DNA of 45,456 nt from Ruminococcaceae bacterium UBA4871. GTDB lineage: Bacteria > Bacillota > Clostridia > Oscillospirales > Acutalibacteraceae. Positions 15,836-25,300 of this stretch are shown piece by piece. The stretch lies in the NCBI GenBank assembly GCA_002399445.1, contig DHDR01000012.1, positions 1,631-47,086 on the forward strand, written 5' to 3'. The notes beneath the pieces were generated by a model that had not been told where the DNA came from, searched no databases, and was given only the letters and a program-made list of their open reading frames with translations. Every line of letters starts with the position of its first letter. Position 1 is the first letter of the stretch. The translations under genes were made by a program, and so were the position numbers.

Positions 15836-18184
15836 TCAACCGATGTGCCGCATCAGGATATGATCAATGAGGTGCAGAAACATCATAAACATGCTCAATG
15901 ATGCGAAAAGCAGCGGAAGAAGGACCAACAATGTCGGTGCGGTCATCGGGACCAAACTAAATGCAGGCCCAAATATGATATAAGCCAGCATAAAGGCAAT
16001 ACACATGGAAACAAAAAGGAAAATGTGTTTTCCGTTAAAAGGCATGCAGACACGGAAGAGAATCATAAACAGCGTCACCGTTGTCAGTACTACTGCAGCA
16101 GTAGAAAGCTGTGCCTGCGGGAAATGCATAAAAGACTGTATGGCTTCTAAAAGAAGCACATTAATGACCATTGTCAATGCCCCGGGTATGGATTTTTTGA
16201 TGATATTCAGCATGAATTTACCATGAAGGCGCTCTCTGTTGGGTTCCAAAGAAAGGACAAGGGAGGGAAGTCCAATGGTCAGTGCATTGACAAGAGTAAA
16301 CTGAATTGGCTCGAAAGGATATTGACTTTGAATAAAAATAAAACAAACAGCAAGGATGGTACTGAAAAACGCTTTCACAAGATACAGAGCCGAGGAACGC
16401 TGCAGATTGTTAATGGAACGGCGGCCCTCCGCTACAATATGCGGCATGGATGCAAAGTTGGAGTCCAGAAGAACAATCTGAGAAACTGTGCGTGCAGCGT
16501 CACTTCCGGAAGCCATTGCAATGCTGCAGTCACTTTCTTTCAGTGCCAGCACATCATTTACCCCGTCGCCCGTCATGGCAACGGTATGGCCATCTGCTTT
16601 AAGCGCCTTCACAATCTGTAGTTTCTGGTGCGGTGTCACACGGCCGAAAACCGAATATTTGCGTACGGCATTTCGGATATCTTCGTCTGTTTCCAGAGTA
16701 GTTGCATCTACGCACTGATTGGCATGTTCCAAACCGGCCTTTTGGGCAATGTTTGCCACTGTCACGGCATTGTCTCCGGAGATAACTTTCAAGTCAACGT
16801 TCTGGTCTGCAAAATACTGTAGTGTCTCATAAGCACTTTTGCGAATGCGGTCACTCAGAAAGAGCATCGCAAGTGGTTCAATATCATCCGGCAGCATCAT
16901 ACCGTCCCCTTGGAACGGCTGGTCACTGTGGGCGAGAAGCAGTACGCGCTGCCCCTTTTCAGCAGCTTTGTTGGCCTGAGGGCACAAAGTGTTAAAACGT
17001 TTGCCGAGAATAAATTCACCAGCCCCAATTACATAGGTCCCCTGCATCGAGAAATGGACACCGCTCCATTTACGTGCAGAAGAAAAGGGAACAGTAGAGA
17101 TAGCTTCCCAGCCCGGATCCTCCGGAAATTTTTCGCGCATTGCTTCAGCAGTGGGGTTTTTATCTTGCAGCGTAAATGTCACGGCTGCAATTGCAGCTCT
17201 GATTTCTTCTTCTGTCATATTGTCTGTCAGGGAGTGCAGCTCATCCACCTGCATAGTTCCCTCAGTGATCGTACCTGTTTTGTCAAGGCAGATGGTATCT
17301 ACACGGGCAAGCATTTCAATTGAGTAAAGTTCCTGCACCAGTGCATTGCGAAAAGAGAGCCGCACGACACTGCTGGCCAGCACGACGCTGGTCAATAAAA
17401 CAAGTCCCTCAGGAATCATGCCGACCAGTGCACCGACTGTGCTGATAATCGACTGTGAATAGGAAGCGCTGGAAGTGACAAAAGCTTTGTAAAACAGAAT
17501 CAAACCGACCGGAACCAGCACAATGCCGATTACTTTGATAATTAGGTTGACACTTCTCATAATTTCGCTGTCTGGTTTTTTTACGTATTTTGCACTTCCG
17601 GTAATTTTGGCCGCATAGTTGTCTTTTCCGACATGCTCCACTTGTGCGCGGCAGGTGCCGGAGACAATAAAACTGCCGGAAAGGAGGTGATCACCAGGAT
17701 GTTTTACAACAGGGTCGGACTCACCGGTTATCAGGGACTCATTTACTTCACAGCTGCCTGCCGCAACTACGCAGTCGGAACATACCTGATTGCCGGAAGT
17801 GAGCTGCAGAATATCATCCAGTACAACTCTTGCAACGGGTACTTCCCACAGCTTTCCGTCACGCAGGACGTGTGCCTTTGGAGAAGAAATCAGAGACAGT
17901 TTGTCAATCGTCTGCTTTGCGCGAATTTCCTGTATACAGCCGACAACTGTATTGCAAAGTGCCACACCAAGAAACAGCATGTTTTTAATGGAGCCTGTTG
18001 TCAGCACAAGCGCACCGAGAATTAAGTTGAGTATATTAAATGGTGTAATAATATTTTTGCGGATAATCTGTCCGATGCTTTGTGTTTTAATATCTTCCTC
18101 ACCATTTACAAGCCCCCGCTGAATCTGGGCACGGACTTCACTGCGTGACAGGCCGGTTTCTGCATCGGTCGGTAAATGTTCCAT
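15836..18184 (-). CDS. P-type cation-transporting ATPase (P2-type, probably Ca2+)
   Basis: This 782-residue protein has the P-type ATPase layout: N-terminal cation-ATPase segment, two membrane helices (about 40-90), actuator domain with TGES, helices 3-4 with a MIPEGL motif, phosphorylation motif DKTGTIT (Asp301), nucleotide domain, hinge TGDGVNDVLALKESD, and a C-terminal six-helix block. PEGL in helix 4 is typical of Ca2+/P2-type pumps. Overall it resembles the streptococcal CaxP/Exp7 type more than MgtA or SERCA, which suggests Ca2+ efflux, but the ion is not proven. There are no N-terminal CxxC heavy-metal domains. ATG 18184 is preferred, with AAGGAG eight bases upstream; a GTG at 18193 overlaps that ribosome binding site. 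Confidence 0.92.
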   Translation of the reverse strand: MEHLPTDAETGLSRSEVRAQIQRGLVNGEEDIKTQSIGQIIRKNIITPFNILNLILGALVLTTGSIKNMLFLGVALCNTVVGCIQEIRAKQTIDKLSLISSPKAHVLRDGKLWEVPVARVVLDDILQLTSGNQVCSDCVVAAGSCEVNESLITGESDPVVKHPGDHLLSGSFIVSGTCRAQVEHVGKDNYAAKITGSAKYVKKPDSEIMRSVNLIIKVIGIVLVPVGLILFYKAFVTSSASYSQSIISTVGALVGMIPEGLVLLTSVVLASSVVRLSFRNALVQELYSIEMLARVDTICLDKTGTITEGTMQVDELHSLTDNMTEEEIRAAIAAVTFTLQDKNPTAEAMREKFPEDPGWEAISTVPFSSARKWSGVHFSMQGTYVIGAGEFILGKRFNTLCPQANKAAEKGQRVLLLAHSDQPFQGDGMMLPDDIEPLAMLFLSDRIRKSAYETLQYFADQNVDLKVISGDNAVTVANIAQKAGLEHANQCVDATTLETDEDIRNAVRKYSVFGRVTPHQKLQIVKALKADGHTVAMTGDGVNDVLALKESDCSIAMASGSDAARTVSQIVLLDSNFASMPHIVAEGRRSINNLQRSSALYLVKAFFSTILAVCFIFIQSQYPFEPIQFTLVNALTIGLPSLVLSLEPNRERLHGKFMLNIIKKSIPGALTMVINVLLLEAIQSFMHFPQAQLSTAAVVLTTVTLFMILFRVCMPFNGKHIFLFVSMCIAFMLAYIIFGPAFSLVPMTAPTLLVLLPLLFASLSMFMMFLHLIDHILMRHIG

Positions 18185-18356
18185 TGCTTGCACTCCTTAT
18201 CCGACAAAATTATTCTACTTCCGTATTATACTATATTCTTATTATAAAGCACTAGCAAAACCAGCGATTTTTGAAAAAGCTTTAATATTTGTTTACAATT
18301 TGAAAATAATATACAAAATATAAATGACAACTTTAGCGAATGTAGCAATTCCATTA
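18185..18356. other. Divergent AT-rich regulatory region
   Basis: The stretch between the P-type ATPase start and the O-antigen-ligase promoter has no coding region. On the minus strand two TATAAT hexamers lie within 45 bases upstream of the ATPase ribosome binding site, but neither has a good -35, so the ATPase promoter cannot be fixed. Confidence 0.4.
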
Positions 18357-18384
18357 TTGCCTTTTTATTATGAAGTGCTATAAT
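18357..18384 (+). promoter_or_regulatory. Promoter of the O-antigen-ligase-like gene
   Basis: TTGCCT (18357-18362), 16-base spacer and TATAAT (18379-18384) preceded by TGC, making an extended -10. Confidence 0.7.
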
Positions 18385-18390
18385 ATGTAC

Positions 18391-18424
18391 GGGTCAGTAA
18401 AAACCAATAAAATGGATGTGACCC
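18391..18424 (+). promoter_or_regulatory. 5'-terminal stem-loop of the O-antigen-ligase-like transcript
   Basis: GGGTCA (18391-18396) pairs with TGACCC (18419-18424), with an internal CCA/TGG pairing. The stem starts at or next to the predicted first transcribed base, so it could protect the 5' end or affect a leader of about 125 bases. Confidence 0.35.
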
Positions 18425-18517
18425 AGATATGATATTTAGAAATTGTTTGTTCTGCTTTTAAAGTGATACTGTCTGTTATTTAGGCAGAAAAGAAGGGAGC
18501 TGGTTTTTATTACACAA

Positions 18518-19747
18518 GTGAAGTCACTGTGTGATAATTTTAGGAAAATTATATTTCGGTTTCAGACGGATTCTGCTTTTGCGGACAAATGGCTGGCAAT
18601 GATTGTTGTTGGTTCGCTGTTTCTGCCCAGCAGCATTTGCGGCATTGCAATTGTTGCGGCAGCATTTTATGTGATGGCAGATTATCAGCGGCGGGAGCGG
18701 GCATTTCGCACTCCATATATGAAACTGCTGTTTAGCACATTTGTGCTTTCTTTTTTTGTAGCGGCTTCTTACCGAAATTATGTTGGGATGGCTATGACTT
18801 TAATGCTGCTTGCCATGTTGGTTTACAGTATGTATCTGCGCAGTATTATGGATCGTGTATTATTCCACAAACTGCTCGATTTAGCTTGCTTGATGAGCAT
18901 TCCGGCCATTGTTGTGGCCATTGTTCAAAAAGCAGTGACTTTTGCATCCGATCCGAGTTATCGGCCGGTTTCTTTCTTTATCAATGCGAATTATTTTGGT
19001 ATGATGATTGAGTTTACCGTGCTGATTGCTCTGTATCGGGCTTATACGAATCGGAAGTTCATTCCGCTTTATGCAGTTATCATTGGCATGAATATGCTGG
19101 GTATGTATTTATGTGGTTCTATGTCTGCTTTAGCCGCTATGTCCTGTGGAATCATTGTGTTTTTATTGTACAAGCGGCGGTACAAACTCAGTGCGCTTTA
19201 TGTTGCTGCCCTTCTGGCGTTTTTCCTTGTCAATCATTTTCTCCCTTCCATTTTTCCACGAGTGGAAGCAATTGGATCCACAACTGACCAGCGTATTTCC
19301 ATTTGGCATGGTGCAGTAATTGGCATTTCGCAGACACCGCTGTTTGGACGCGGATTGCGTGCATACAGCATTATCCATGATTCATTGGGAACCTACGCCA
19401 CCTATCACTGCCATAATTTATACCTTGACTGTCTGTTGAATTTTGGGGTAGTTGGCTGTACCGTATTCTTGATCTTTTTCGGCTGGCATCTGCGCGATGT
19501 TCTGCATCAGGTCCGTACACATACGGCAGGCAATGCTGTGCTTTTATTCCTTGCGGCATTGCTTGTTACCTTGCTCCATGGCTGTACAGATGTTACAATT
19601 TGCTGGACACAAACCGGTATGCTTTTCCTCATCCTTTTTTCTGCAACCGGAATTCGTGCGGGAGAAGCGAGAAAAGCAGCTGCTTCTTCTGCACGCAGCT
19701 ATTCGCGCCGTTTAAAAGTCAGTGTCGGCTATTTAATGAAAGAGTAA
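18518..19747 (+). CDS. O-antigen ligase / Wzy-like polytopic membrane protein
   Basis: The 409-residue protein has about ten or more hydrophobic segments and one larger extracytoplasmic loop. The segment with QRISIWHGAVIGISQTPLFGRG and HNLYLDCLLNFG is the pattern of the Wzy_C/O-antigen ligase domain (WaaL-like), where Arg and His in that loop act in glycan transfer or polymerisation. It probably joins or polymerises undecaprenyl-linked sugar units at the outer membrane face. The start is unclear. GTG 18518 lies 18 bases after AAGGGAGC, too far for normal initiation; in-frame ATT 18509 is at the ideal nine-base distance but is a rare start codon. The gene is monocistronic, flanked by its own promoter and terminator, about 10 kb from the other polysaccharide genes. 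Confidence 0.82.
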   Translation: MKSLCDNFRKIIFRFQTDSAFADKWLAMIVVGSLFLPSSICGIAIVAAAFYVMADYQRRERAFRTPYMKLLFSTFVLSFFVAASYRNYVGMAMTLMLLAMLVYSMYLRSIMDRVLFHKLLDLACLMSIPAIVVAIVQKAVTFASDPSYRPVSFFINANYFGMMIEFTVLIALYRAYTNRKFIPLYAVIIGMNMLGMYLCGSMSALAAMSCGIIVFLLYKRRYKLSALYVAALLAFFLVNHFLPSIFPRVEAIGSTTDQRISIWHGAVIGISQTPLFGRGLRAYSIIHDSLGTYATYHCHNLYLDCLLNFGVVGCTVFLIFFGWHLRDVLHQVRTHTAGNAVLLFLAALLVTLLHGCTDVTICWTQTGMLFLILFSATGIRAGEARKAAASSARSYSRRLKVSVGYLMKE

Positions 19748-19758
19748 TATCATCTGTT

Positions 19759-19806
19759 AGAACGGTCTGCTGAGGATTCTCAGTGGACCGTTCTCTGCTT
19801 TTTGTA
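19759..19806 (+). terminator. Terminator after the O-antigen-ligase-like gene
   Basis: AGAACGGTC (19759-19767) pairs with GACCGTTCT (19786-19794), extended by CTGAG/CTCAG around GATT; the tail is CTGCTTTTTGT. Confidence 0.85.
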
Positions 19807-19872
19807 AGAAGTTTTTAAGGCAGGTACTCTGCCGCTGGGAGTAAAGATAACCGGACAATTTTGCAAAAGTGT

Positions 19873-19901
19873 TTGACAGCTTTGCGGTTCTTCCTTATAA
19901 T
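19873..19901 (+). promoter_or_regulatory. Consensus promoter of ilvD
   Basis: Perfect TTGACA (19873-19878), 17 bases, perfect TATAAT (19896-19901). The leader of about 55 bases is too short for a T-box, so no amino-acid attenuation is seen. Confidence 0.9.
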
Positions 19902-19962
19902 GAATATAAATCTATGCAGAGAAATGTTTAGTTGGACTGTAAGCAATGGAGGGAAATAGACG

Positions 19963-21618
19963 ATGAATAGTGATGCAATTAAAAAAGACGTGCCAAAACG
20001 TGCGCTCTTCCATGCACTTGGCCTGACAAATGAAGAAATTGACCAGCCGCTAATTGGTATTGTCAGTTCCTATAATGAAATTGTTCCCGGGCATATGAAC
20101 ATTGATAAAGTTGTTCAGGCGGTTAAAACAGGAGTTTCCATGGCTGGTGGCACACCACTTGTCTTTCCGGCAATTGCTGTCTGCGATGGGATTGCTATGG
20201 GACATCGCGGCATGAAATACAGCCTTGTTACCCGTGAATTGATTGCAGATTCCACAGAGGCAATGACGATTGCGCACGCTTTGGATGCTCTGGTCCTCGT
20301 GCCAAACTGTGATAAAAATGTACCTGGTCTGCTGATGGCGGCGGCAAGGCTCAATGTTCCGGCAATTTTTGTTAGTGGCGGACCGATGCTTGCTGGCCGT
20401 GTGCAGGGGAAAAAGACCAGCTTTTCCAGCGCCAGTGAAGCGGTAGGTGCTTATGCAGCCGGCAAAATCACAAAAGAAGTCTTAAATGAGTATGAAGCCA
20501 ATACGTGCCCCACCTGCGGTTCCTGCTCCGGCATGTATACAGCAAACAGCATGAACTGTCTGACAGAAGCTCTTGGTATGGGGTTAAAAGGAAACGGCAC
20601 CGTTCCGGCTGTTTACTCTGCCCGGCTGCAGTTGGCAAAGCACGCTGGCATGCAGATCATGAAACTGCTGAAAGAAAATATTTGCCCGCGGGATATTATG
20701 ACAATGGATGCCTTTGAAAATGCGCTGGCCGTGGATATGGCGCTTGGCTGCAGTACAAACAGTGCCTTGCATCTTCCGGCAATTGCACATGAGTGCGGGC
20801 TGGAACTGAATCTTGATATTTTGAACCGCATTAGCGAGCATACACCGAATCTGTGCCATTTGGCACCGGCTGGTCATACCTATATTGAGGACTTGAATGA
20901 AGCCGGCGGCGTTTATGCGGTGATGAAAGAACTGGCTGATGGCGGTTTACTGCACACGGATTGCATGACTTGCACAGGCAAAACGGTTGCGGAAAATATC
21001 GCAGACAGTGTGAATAAAAATCCAGAGGTGATTCGTCCGTTGGATCATCCATATAGTCAAACTGGCGGAATTGCCGTGCTCCGTGGAAATCTTGCGCCGG
21101 ATGGCTGTGTTGTCAAACGCAGTGCAGTTTCGCCTAAAATGCTGAAACATAAGGGACCTGCCCGGGTCTTTAACAGTGAAGAAGACGCGATGTCTGCCAT
21201 CCTCGGTGGTAAAATCCATGCGGATGATGTAGTCGTTATCCGCTATGAAGGCCCTAAGGGTGGTCCGGGTATGCGTGAAATGCTGAATCCAACTTCTGCT
21301 ATTATGGGCTGCGGGCTGGGAGAAAGTGTTGCACTCATCACAGACGGACGGTTCAGTGGTGCTACACGTGGAGCTGCAATTGGTCATATCTCTCCGGAAG
21401 CTGCTGTCGGCGGGCCGATTGCGCTGATTCAAGATGGTGATTCTATTGAAATTGATATTCCGAATCATTCTATAAAAATAGATGTTCCAGAGGCAGAATT
21501 GACTGCACGCCGTGCAGTTTGGAAACCGAAAGAACAGCACGTGACTGGTTATTTAGCGCGTTATGCAGCTCTGGTCACTTCTGGCAGCAAAGGTGCGGTT
21601 TTGTCCCTCCAAAACTAA
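19963..21618 (+). CDS. ilvD: Dihydroxy-acid dehydratase
   Basis: This 551-residue enzyme dehydrates 2,3-dihydroxy-isovalerate and -methylvalerate in valine, isoleucine and leucine synthesis. The full IlvD/Edd fold is present. Fe-S ligands are seen in the PNCDKNVPG motif (about residue 117) and in TCPTCGSCSGMYTANSMNC (about residues 183-201). Late motifs DGRFSGATRGAAIGHISPEA fix the family. Its length equals the usual bacterial enzyme. GGAGGG lies about ten bases before ATG 19963. No other ilv or leu genes are in the window; the next gene encodes a TetR-type regulator 62 bases downstream on the same strand with no terminator between, so they could share a transcript. Confidence 0.97.
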   Translation: MNSDAIKKDVPKRALFHALGLTNEEIDQPLIGIVSSYNEIVPGHMNIDKVVQAVKTGVSMAGGTPLVFPAIAVCDGIAMGHRGMKYSLVTRELIADSTEAMTIAHALDALVLVPNCDKNVPGLLMAAARLNVPAIFVSGGPMLAGRVQGKKTSFSSASEAVGAYAAGKITKEVLNEYEANTCPTCGSCSGMYTANSMNCLTEALGMGLKGNGTVPAVYSARLQLAKHAGMQIMKLLKENICPRDIMTMDAFENALAVDMALGCSTNSALHLPAIAHECGLELNLDILNRISEHTPNLCHLAPAGHTYIEDLNEAGGVYAVMKELADGGLLHTDCMTCTGKTVAENIADSVNKNPEVIRPLDHPYSQTGGIAVLRGNLAPDGCVVKRSAVSPKMLKHKGPARVFNSEEDAMSAILGGKIHADDVVVIRYEGPKGGPGMREMLNPTSAIMGCGLGESVALITDGRFSGATRGAAIGHISPEAAVGGPIALIQDGDSIEIDIPNHSIKIDVPEAELTARRAVWKPKEQHVTGYLARYAALVTSGSKGAVLSLQN

Positions 21619-21680
21619 AATTCAATGTTTATCACATTCGTATACAGTCAAGAATTGTCAAATAAAGAAGGAAAATTGGA

Positions 21681-22238
21681 ATGGCGGATTCAAATATCAC
21701 CAAAAAAGCCCTTGCAGATGCAATGAAGTCCCTGATGTGTGAAAAATCGTTTGAAAAAATTAGCATCAGTGATATTTGCAACCGCTGTTCCATGAACCGG
21801 CAAAGTTTTTACTACCATTTCCGTGATAAGTATGATTTAGTCAATTGGATTTTTTATACGGAACTGATTGAGCATTTATATGAACATGCACCGACGAGTG
21901 GCTGGGATTTGCTGCTTGATGTTTGCAGTTACTTTTATGCAAATCGCCGCTTTTATGTCAACGCTTTAAAAGTGACAGGGCAAAATTCCTTTACAGAATA
22001 TTTTACAGATGTCATGCATGCAATTGTGCAGCCGTATTTTGAAGAAATTTTTAACAGTGAAGAAGAAAACATGGATTTTTATGTGCAGCTTTTTACAGAT
22101 GCCTGTAAAACCGGTATTTGCCGCTGGCTGATTGACCAGCCGGATCTTACACCAGAAAAATTTGTTCAGATGGTGCATCATGGTGTTGTGTGTATCGCAC
22201 ACTGTATTATCAAAGATGAGAAACAAGAAAATCAGTAA
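21681..22238 (+). CDS. TetR/AcrR family transcriptional regulator (DhaS-like C-terminal domain)
   Basis: The 185-residue protein has an N-terminal helix-turn-helix (about residues 8-55) with the typical ISDICNRCSMNRQSFYYHFRDK pattern (split by mutation-tolerant positions). The C-terminal ligand domain, with LVNWIFYTEL and a central WDLLLDVC...NRRFYVNAL segment, resembles TetR_C_8 proteins such as the dihydroxyacetone-kinase regulator DhaS. Its ligand and targets are unknown; location behind ilvD does not prove control of it. AAGGAA lies about ten bases before ATG 21681. It ends at a bidirectional terminator shared with the converging methyltransferase gene. Confidence 0.9.
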   Translation: MADSNITKKALADAMKSLMCEKSFEKISISDICNRCSMNRQSFYYHFRDKYDLVNWIFYTELIEHLYEHAPTSGWDLLLDVCSYFYANRRFYVNALKVTGQNSFTEYFTDVMHAIVQPYFEEIFNSEEENMDFYVQLFTDACKTGICRWLIDQPDLTPEKFVQMVHHGVVCIAHCIIKDEKQENQ

Positions 22239-22240
22239 AA

Positions 22241-22276
22241 AAAGACTGCCTGTGAAAACACAAACAGGCAGTCTTT
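22241..22276. terminator. Bidirectional terminator
   Basis: AAAGACTGCCTGT (22241-22253) pairs with ACAGGCAGTCTTT (22264-22276), a 13-bp perfect stem with A-run and T-rich flanks, between convergent tetR-like and pglX-like genes. Confidence 0.92.
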
Positions 22277-22317
22277 CTTAATAATCATTTTCATGTAGTT
22301 ACCGAAAGTTATCGGAA

Positions 22318-25300
22318 TTAAATTTTTCGCAGAATAGACTGCATCTTTGCATAGTTTGCGGGGATGCCGTCGTTTCGGTCAAAGACAGGTGGATGTTTAG
22401 CCAGTGCACGGAGTCCTTTTTCTTCTGGCGAAAGTGCCGAGAGAAACTGAAGCGCTTCCGGAAGATTACTATGGTAATAAAGCAATGCTGGTTTCCCACA
22501 GGTCGTTTGCCAATAGATGGGCCGCTTTCGGTACATCCGACAGTGAAAGCGGAAAAAGGTGCGCGTGAACCATCGCTTTAGAATATAGTCGGTTGTTCCT
22601 TTGCCGAGAGAATGCGACAATTCATCGGCAGCACCCGCTCCAAAACGTACTTCCAGAAATTCAGTGAACATCTGCGGTGCTTTCTCCAGCAGCAAAACGG
22701 GTTCCGGCTTTGTTGGATGCCAGAAACTGCAGGGGAAGCGTTTGAAATAAACACCGACAAAATAGGAAAGAAGACTCTGGGCATCCCGCTTTCGGTCAGC
22801 AGGGTGGACGGAAAGATCCTGTGCATTCACGGCAGTTGGTGCTCCTGTTGCATATAGCGTGGCAAAATGCCGGTTAATGGCCTCTTCGTTTTTTGCCATT
22901 TTTCGGCAGCGTTCTGTGGCCGTTGTTTCCCAGTCTGCCTGTGCTTGGGCGAGCGTTTTTCCGTTTGCACGGATTAGCGGATGAATATGAAAATTCCAAC
23001 TTGGTTCAAAATCATTCCAGTCCTGCTGAGCAAGTTCAACATTTTCTGCAGTCAGCTTTTCAATTCCAGAGCGGTCACTTGCTTCCAGTACCGGCAGTCG
23101 AGCAATATCGCCGACTTGGCAGTTCAGTGTCGGGTTTAACATCTGCAGCAACTGAAATGCGGTGGAACTGTCCAGAAATCCCAAGCGGTAAAGTCGATCT
23201 TCCGGCTTGGGAAATAGGGACGAGCCCGCTATGTCAAAAACAAACCCGGCGGGGTAGGCACGCACACCGAATTTGCTGGAACTCACGAAACCCCAGCTCA
23301 GGCTTTCCTCAAAATAATGCTGCCGTCCGGGCAGTGCAGCGCTTTGCCCATGCTTTGTCCGATATTGCTGAATTTCATGACCAAAATCTGCAAAATCAAC
23401 CACCCAATCCTGATTGCCATACCATTTCCGATAGGCGCCGCCTTTATTATAGGGAAACCAGCGGCACGGGCTTTTCAGGCAGTCCTGCTCATTCCTGCAT
23501 GAAAAATCAATATTCTGAAAGTCCACTTCCCACCAGAGGCGCAGGAAACGCTGATTGCTGCATGTAAAGAGACCATTGCAAATTTCAGCGGAATTGCTCA
23601 GCGGTTTGCCCTCTCGGAAAACGCGCGCAATGCTTCCACTGGCCCAATAAGCAAATGGATTGCCCGGAATTTGGCGAAAATCGGAAAGACGTGCTTCATA
23701 ATCCCAAGTGCTTCCCGGATGGGCAGCAGCTTCTGCTACCCGATGGCCCATTTCTTCCATTCCGCCGGAAAAGTCGGTTAACTTCAAGTAGCGGCCGGGA
23801 TCTTCTTCTTTTTTGTTTTGCAGGACAAAAGTGCAAACCGGAACGGTTGCTTCCTCAAATGCGGAATATTCCATCTGCACTAAAGAGGACAGTGATTTTT
23901 TATCCGCAAGGAATTTCCGCAGGTGAACATAGCTTTTAATAAACATCCAGACAAACGGGGTCATAAAGCCGCAGTAGCCGTCCGGTTTGCAAAAATCAAA
24001 ATTCCGAACCATGAAAACAGCAAATAAATCGTTGTTGTATTTTGGCCAATGCTTGTCCACATAACGCCGCAGGGGTTTTGCCATGTGGTTTAAGTAGGGA
24101 GGGTTGGTAACAACAACATCATAGCTTTCAGAAAGTATCTCTGTTTGGTACACCAATGGCAGGAGAGTTTCCAGCGACTGACGGCGGGCTTCCATCTGAA
24201 AAAGATCATCTGTCCATTTTTCTGCCTGAATACTTTCAAAGCGGGCTTTCAGGTTGCTGATGTTCACTTTCGGTGCATATACGAGCGACCCGTAAAGTTG
24301 TGCACCGCGGTAGGTGATCACCATGCGGCGCAGGTCATCTTCTAAAATTTCGTCCTTTCCGGCGGTAAAATGCAGTGCTTCTCGTGTAACCCCTTTACTG
24401 CCGTGTATGGTGCACACATGCAAAACTGGATGCTTTTCCAGAATATCCGGGTCGGATTCATGTGCTTTCATCAGCAGCGCGAAAGCAGAAAGCTGCCTGC
24501 TGTGTTCATCGATATCCAATCCCCAGAGGTTGCAGCTTAAAATTTTGTAAGCAGCTTTCCGGGAAGAAATTCCACATTCCGCATAAATTTTTAAAAGCAA
24601 ATCAAAAGCATATACCAGAATATGCCCACTGCCCATGCAGGGGTCCAGCAAATGAAGACTGTCTGGCTGCATTGGGGTACGCGGCGTCTTTTGCGGCGTA
24701 TCCAGAAAATAGGGCATCTGCTCCCGCAGGCGGCTGTCTGGATGCCCTTCCAGCCACACTCGCCCGAGTGTATTTTGCACCATGTACTGCACAACCCAGT
24801 CTGTTGTAAAAAACTGGGTAGCTGCGGGAATATCCTTGACTTTGACAGCGCCGCGGTAAACATCAATGGCATTGTCTTTTTCTTTTAGGCGGTAATATTG
24901 ATAAAGCCAGCCGACAATTTCAATATTGTTTTTCCAAGCAGACTCCGGCAGGGCATTGCAAAAAAGAGATGCTGTACCACGCTGGCAGCTTAAAGCAAGC
25001 AGCAGATCAGTGCAGTCTGGCTGTGGGAAAAAATCCGGCATTTGCTTGTGAAGTCGGGCACATTCTTTTTGGAAAAGCTGCGTATAAAGCGCATCGCGGT
25101 CCAGTGTGTCTTCATGTCTTGACAGCCAATTTTCCAAAATTTCCGGGAGTTTCCCATCGGGTGCGGGGGAGAGAATCCGCTGCGGTAAATATCCATTAAC
25201 CTCCATATAACGGATGCCTGTGAGCTGCATAAAAAATCGAAAGGCAGCACTTTTACACAGTTTGTCTTCTCCCTGCAGGGAAGCTTCCCGCAGAATCTGG

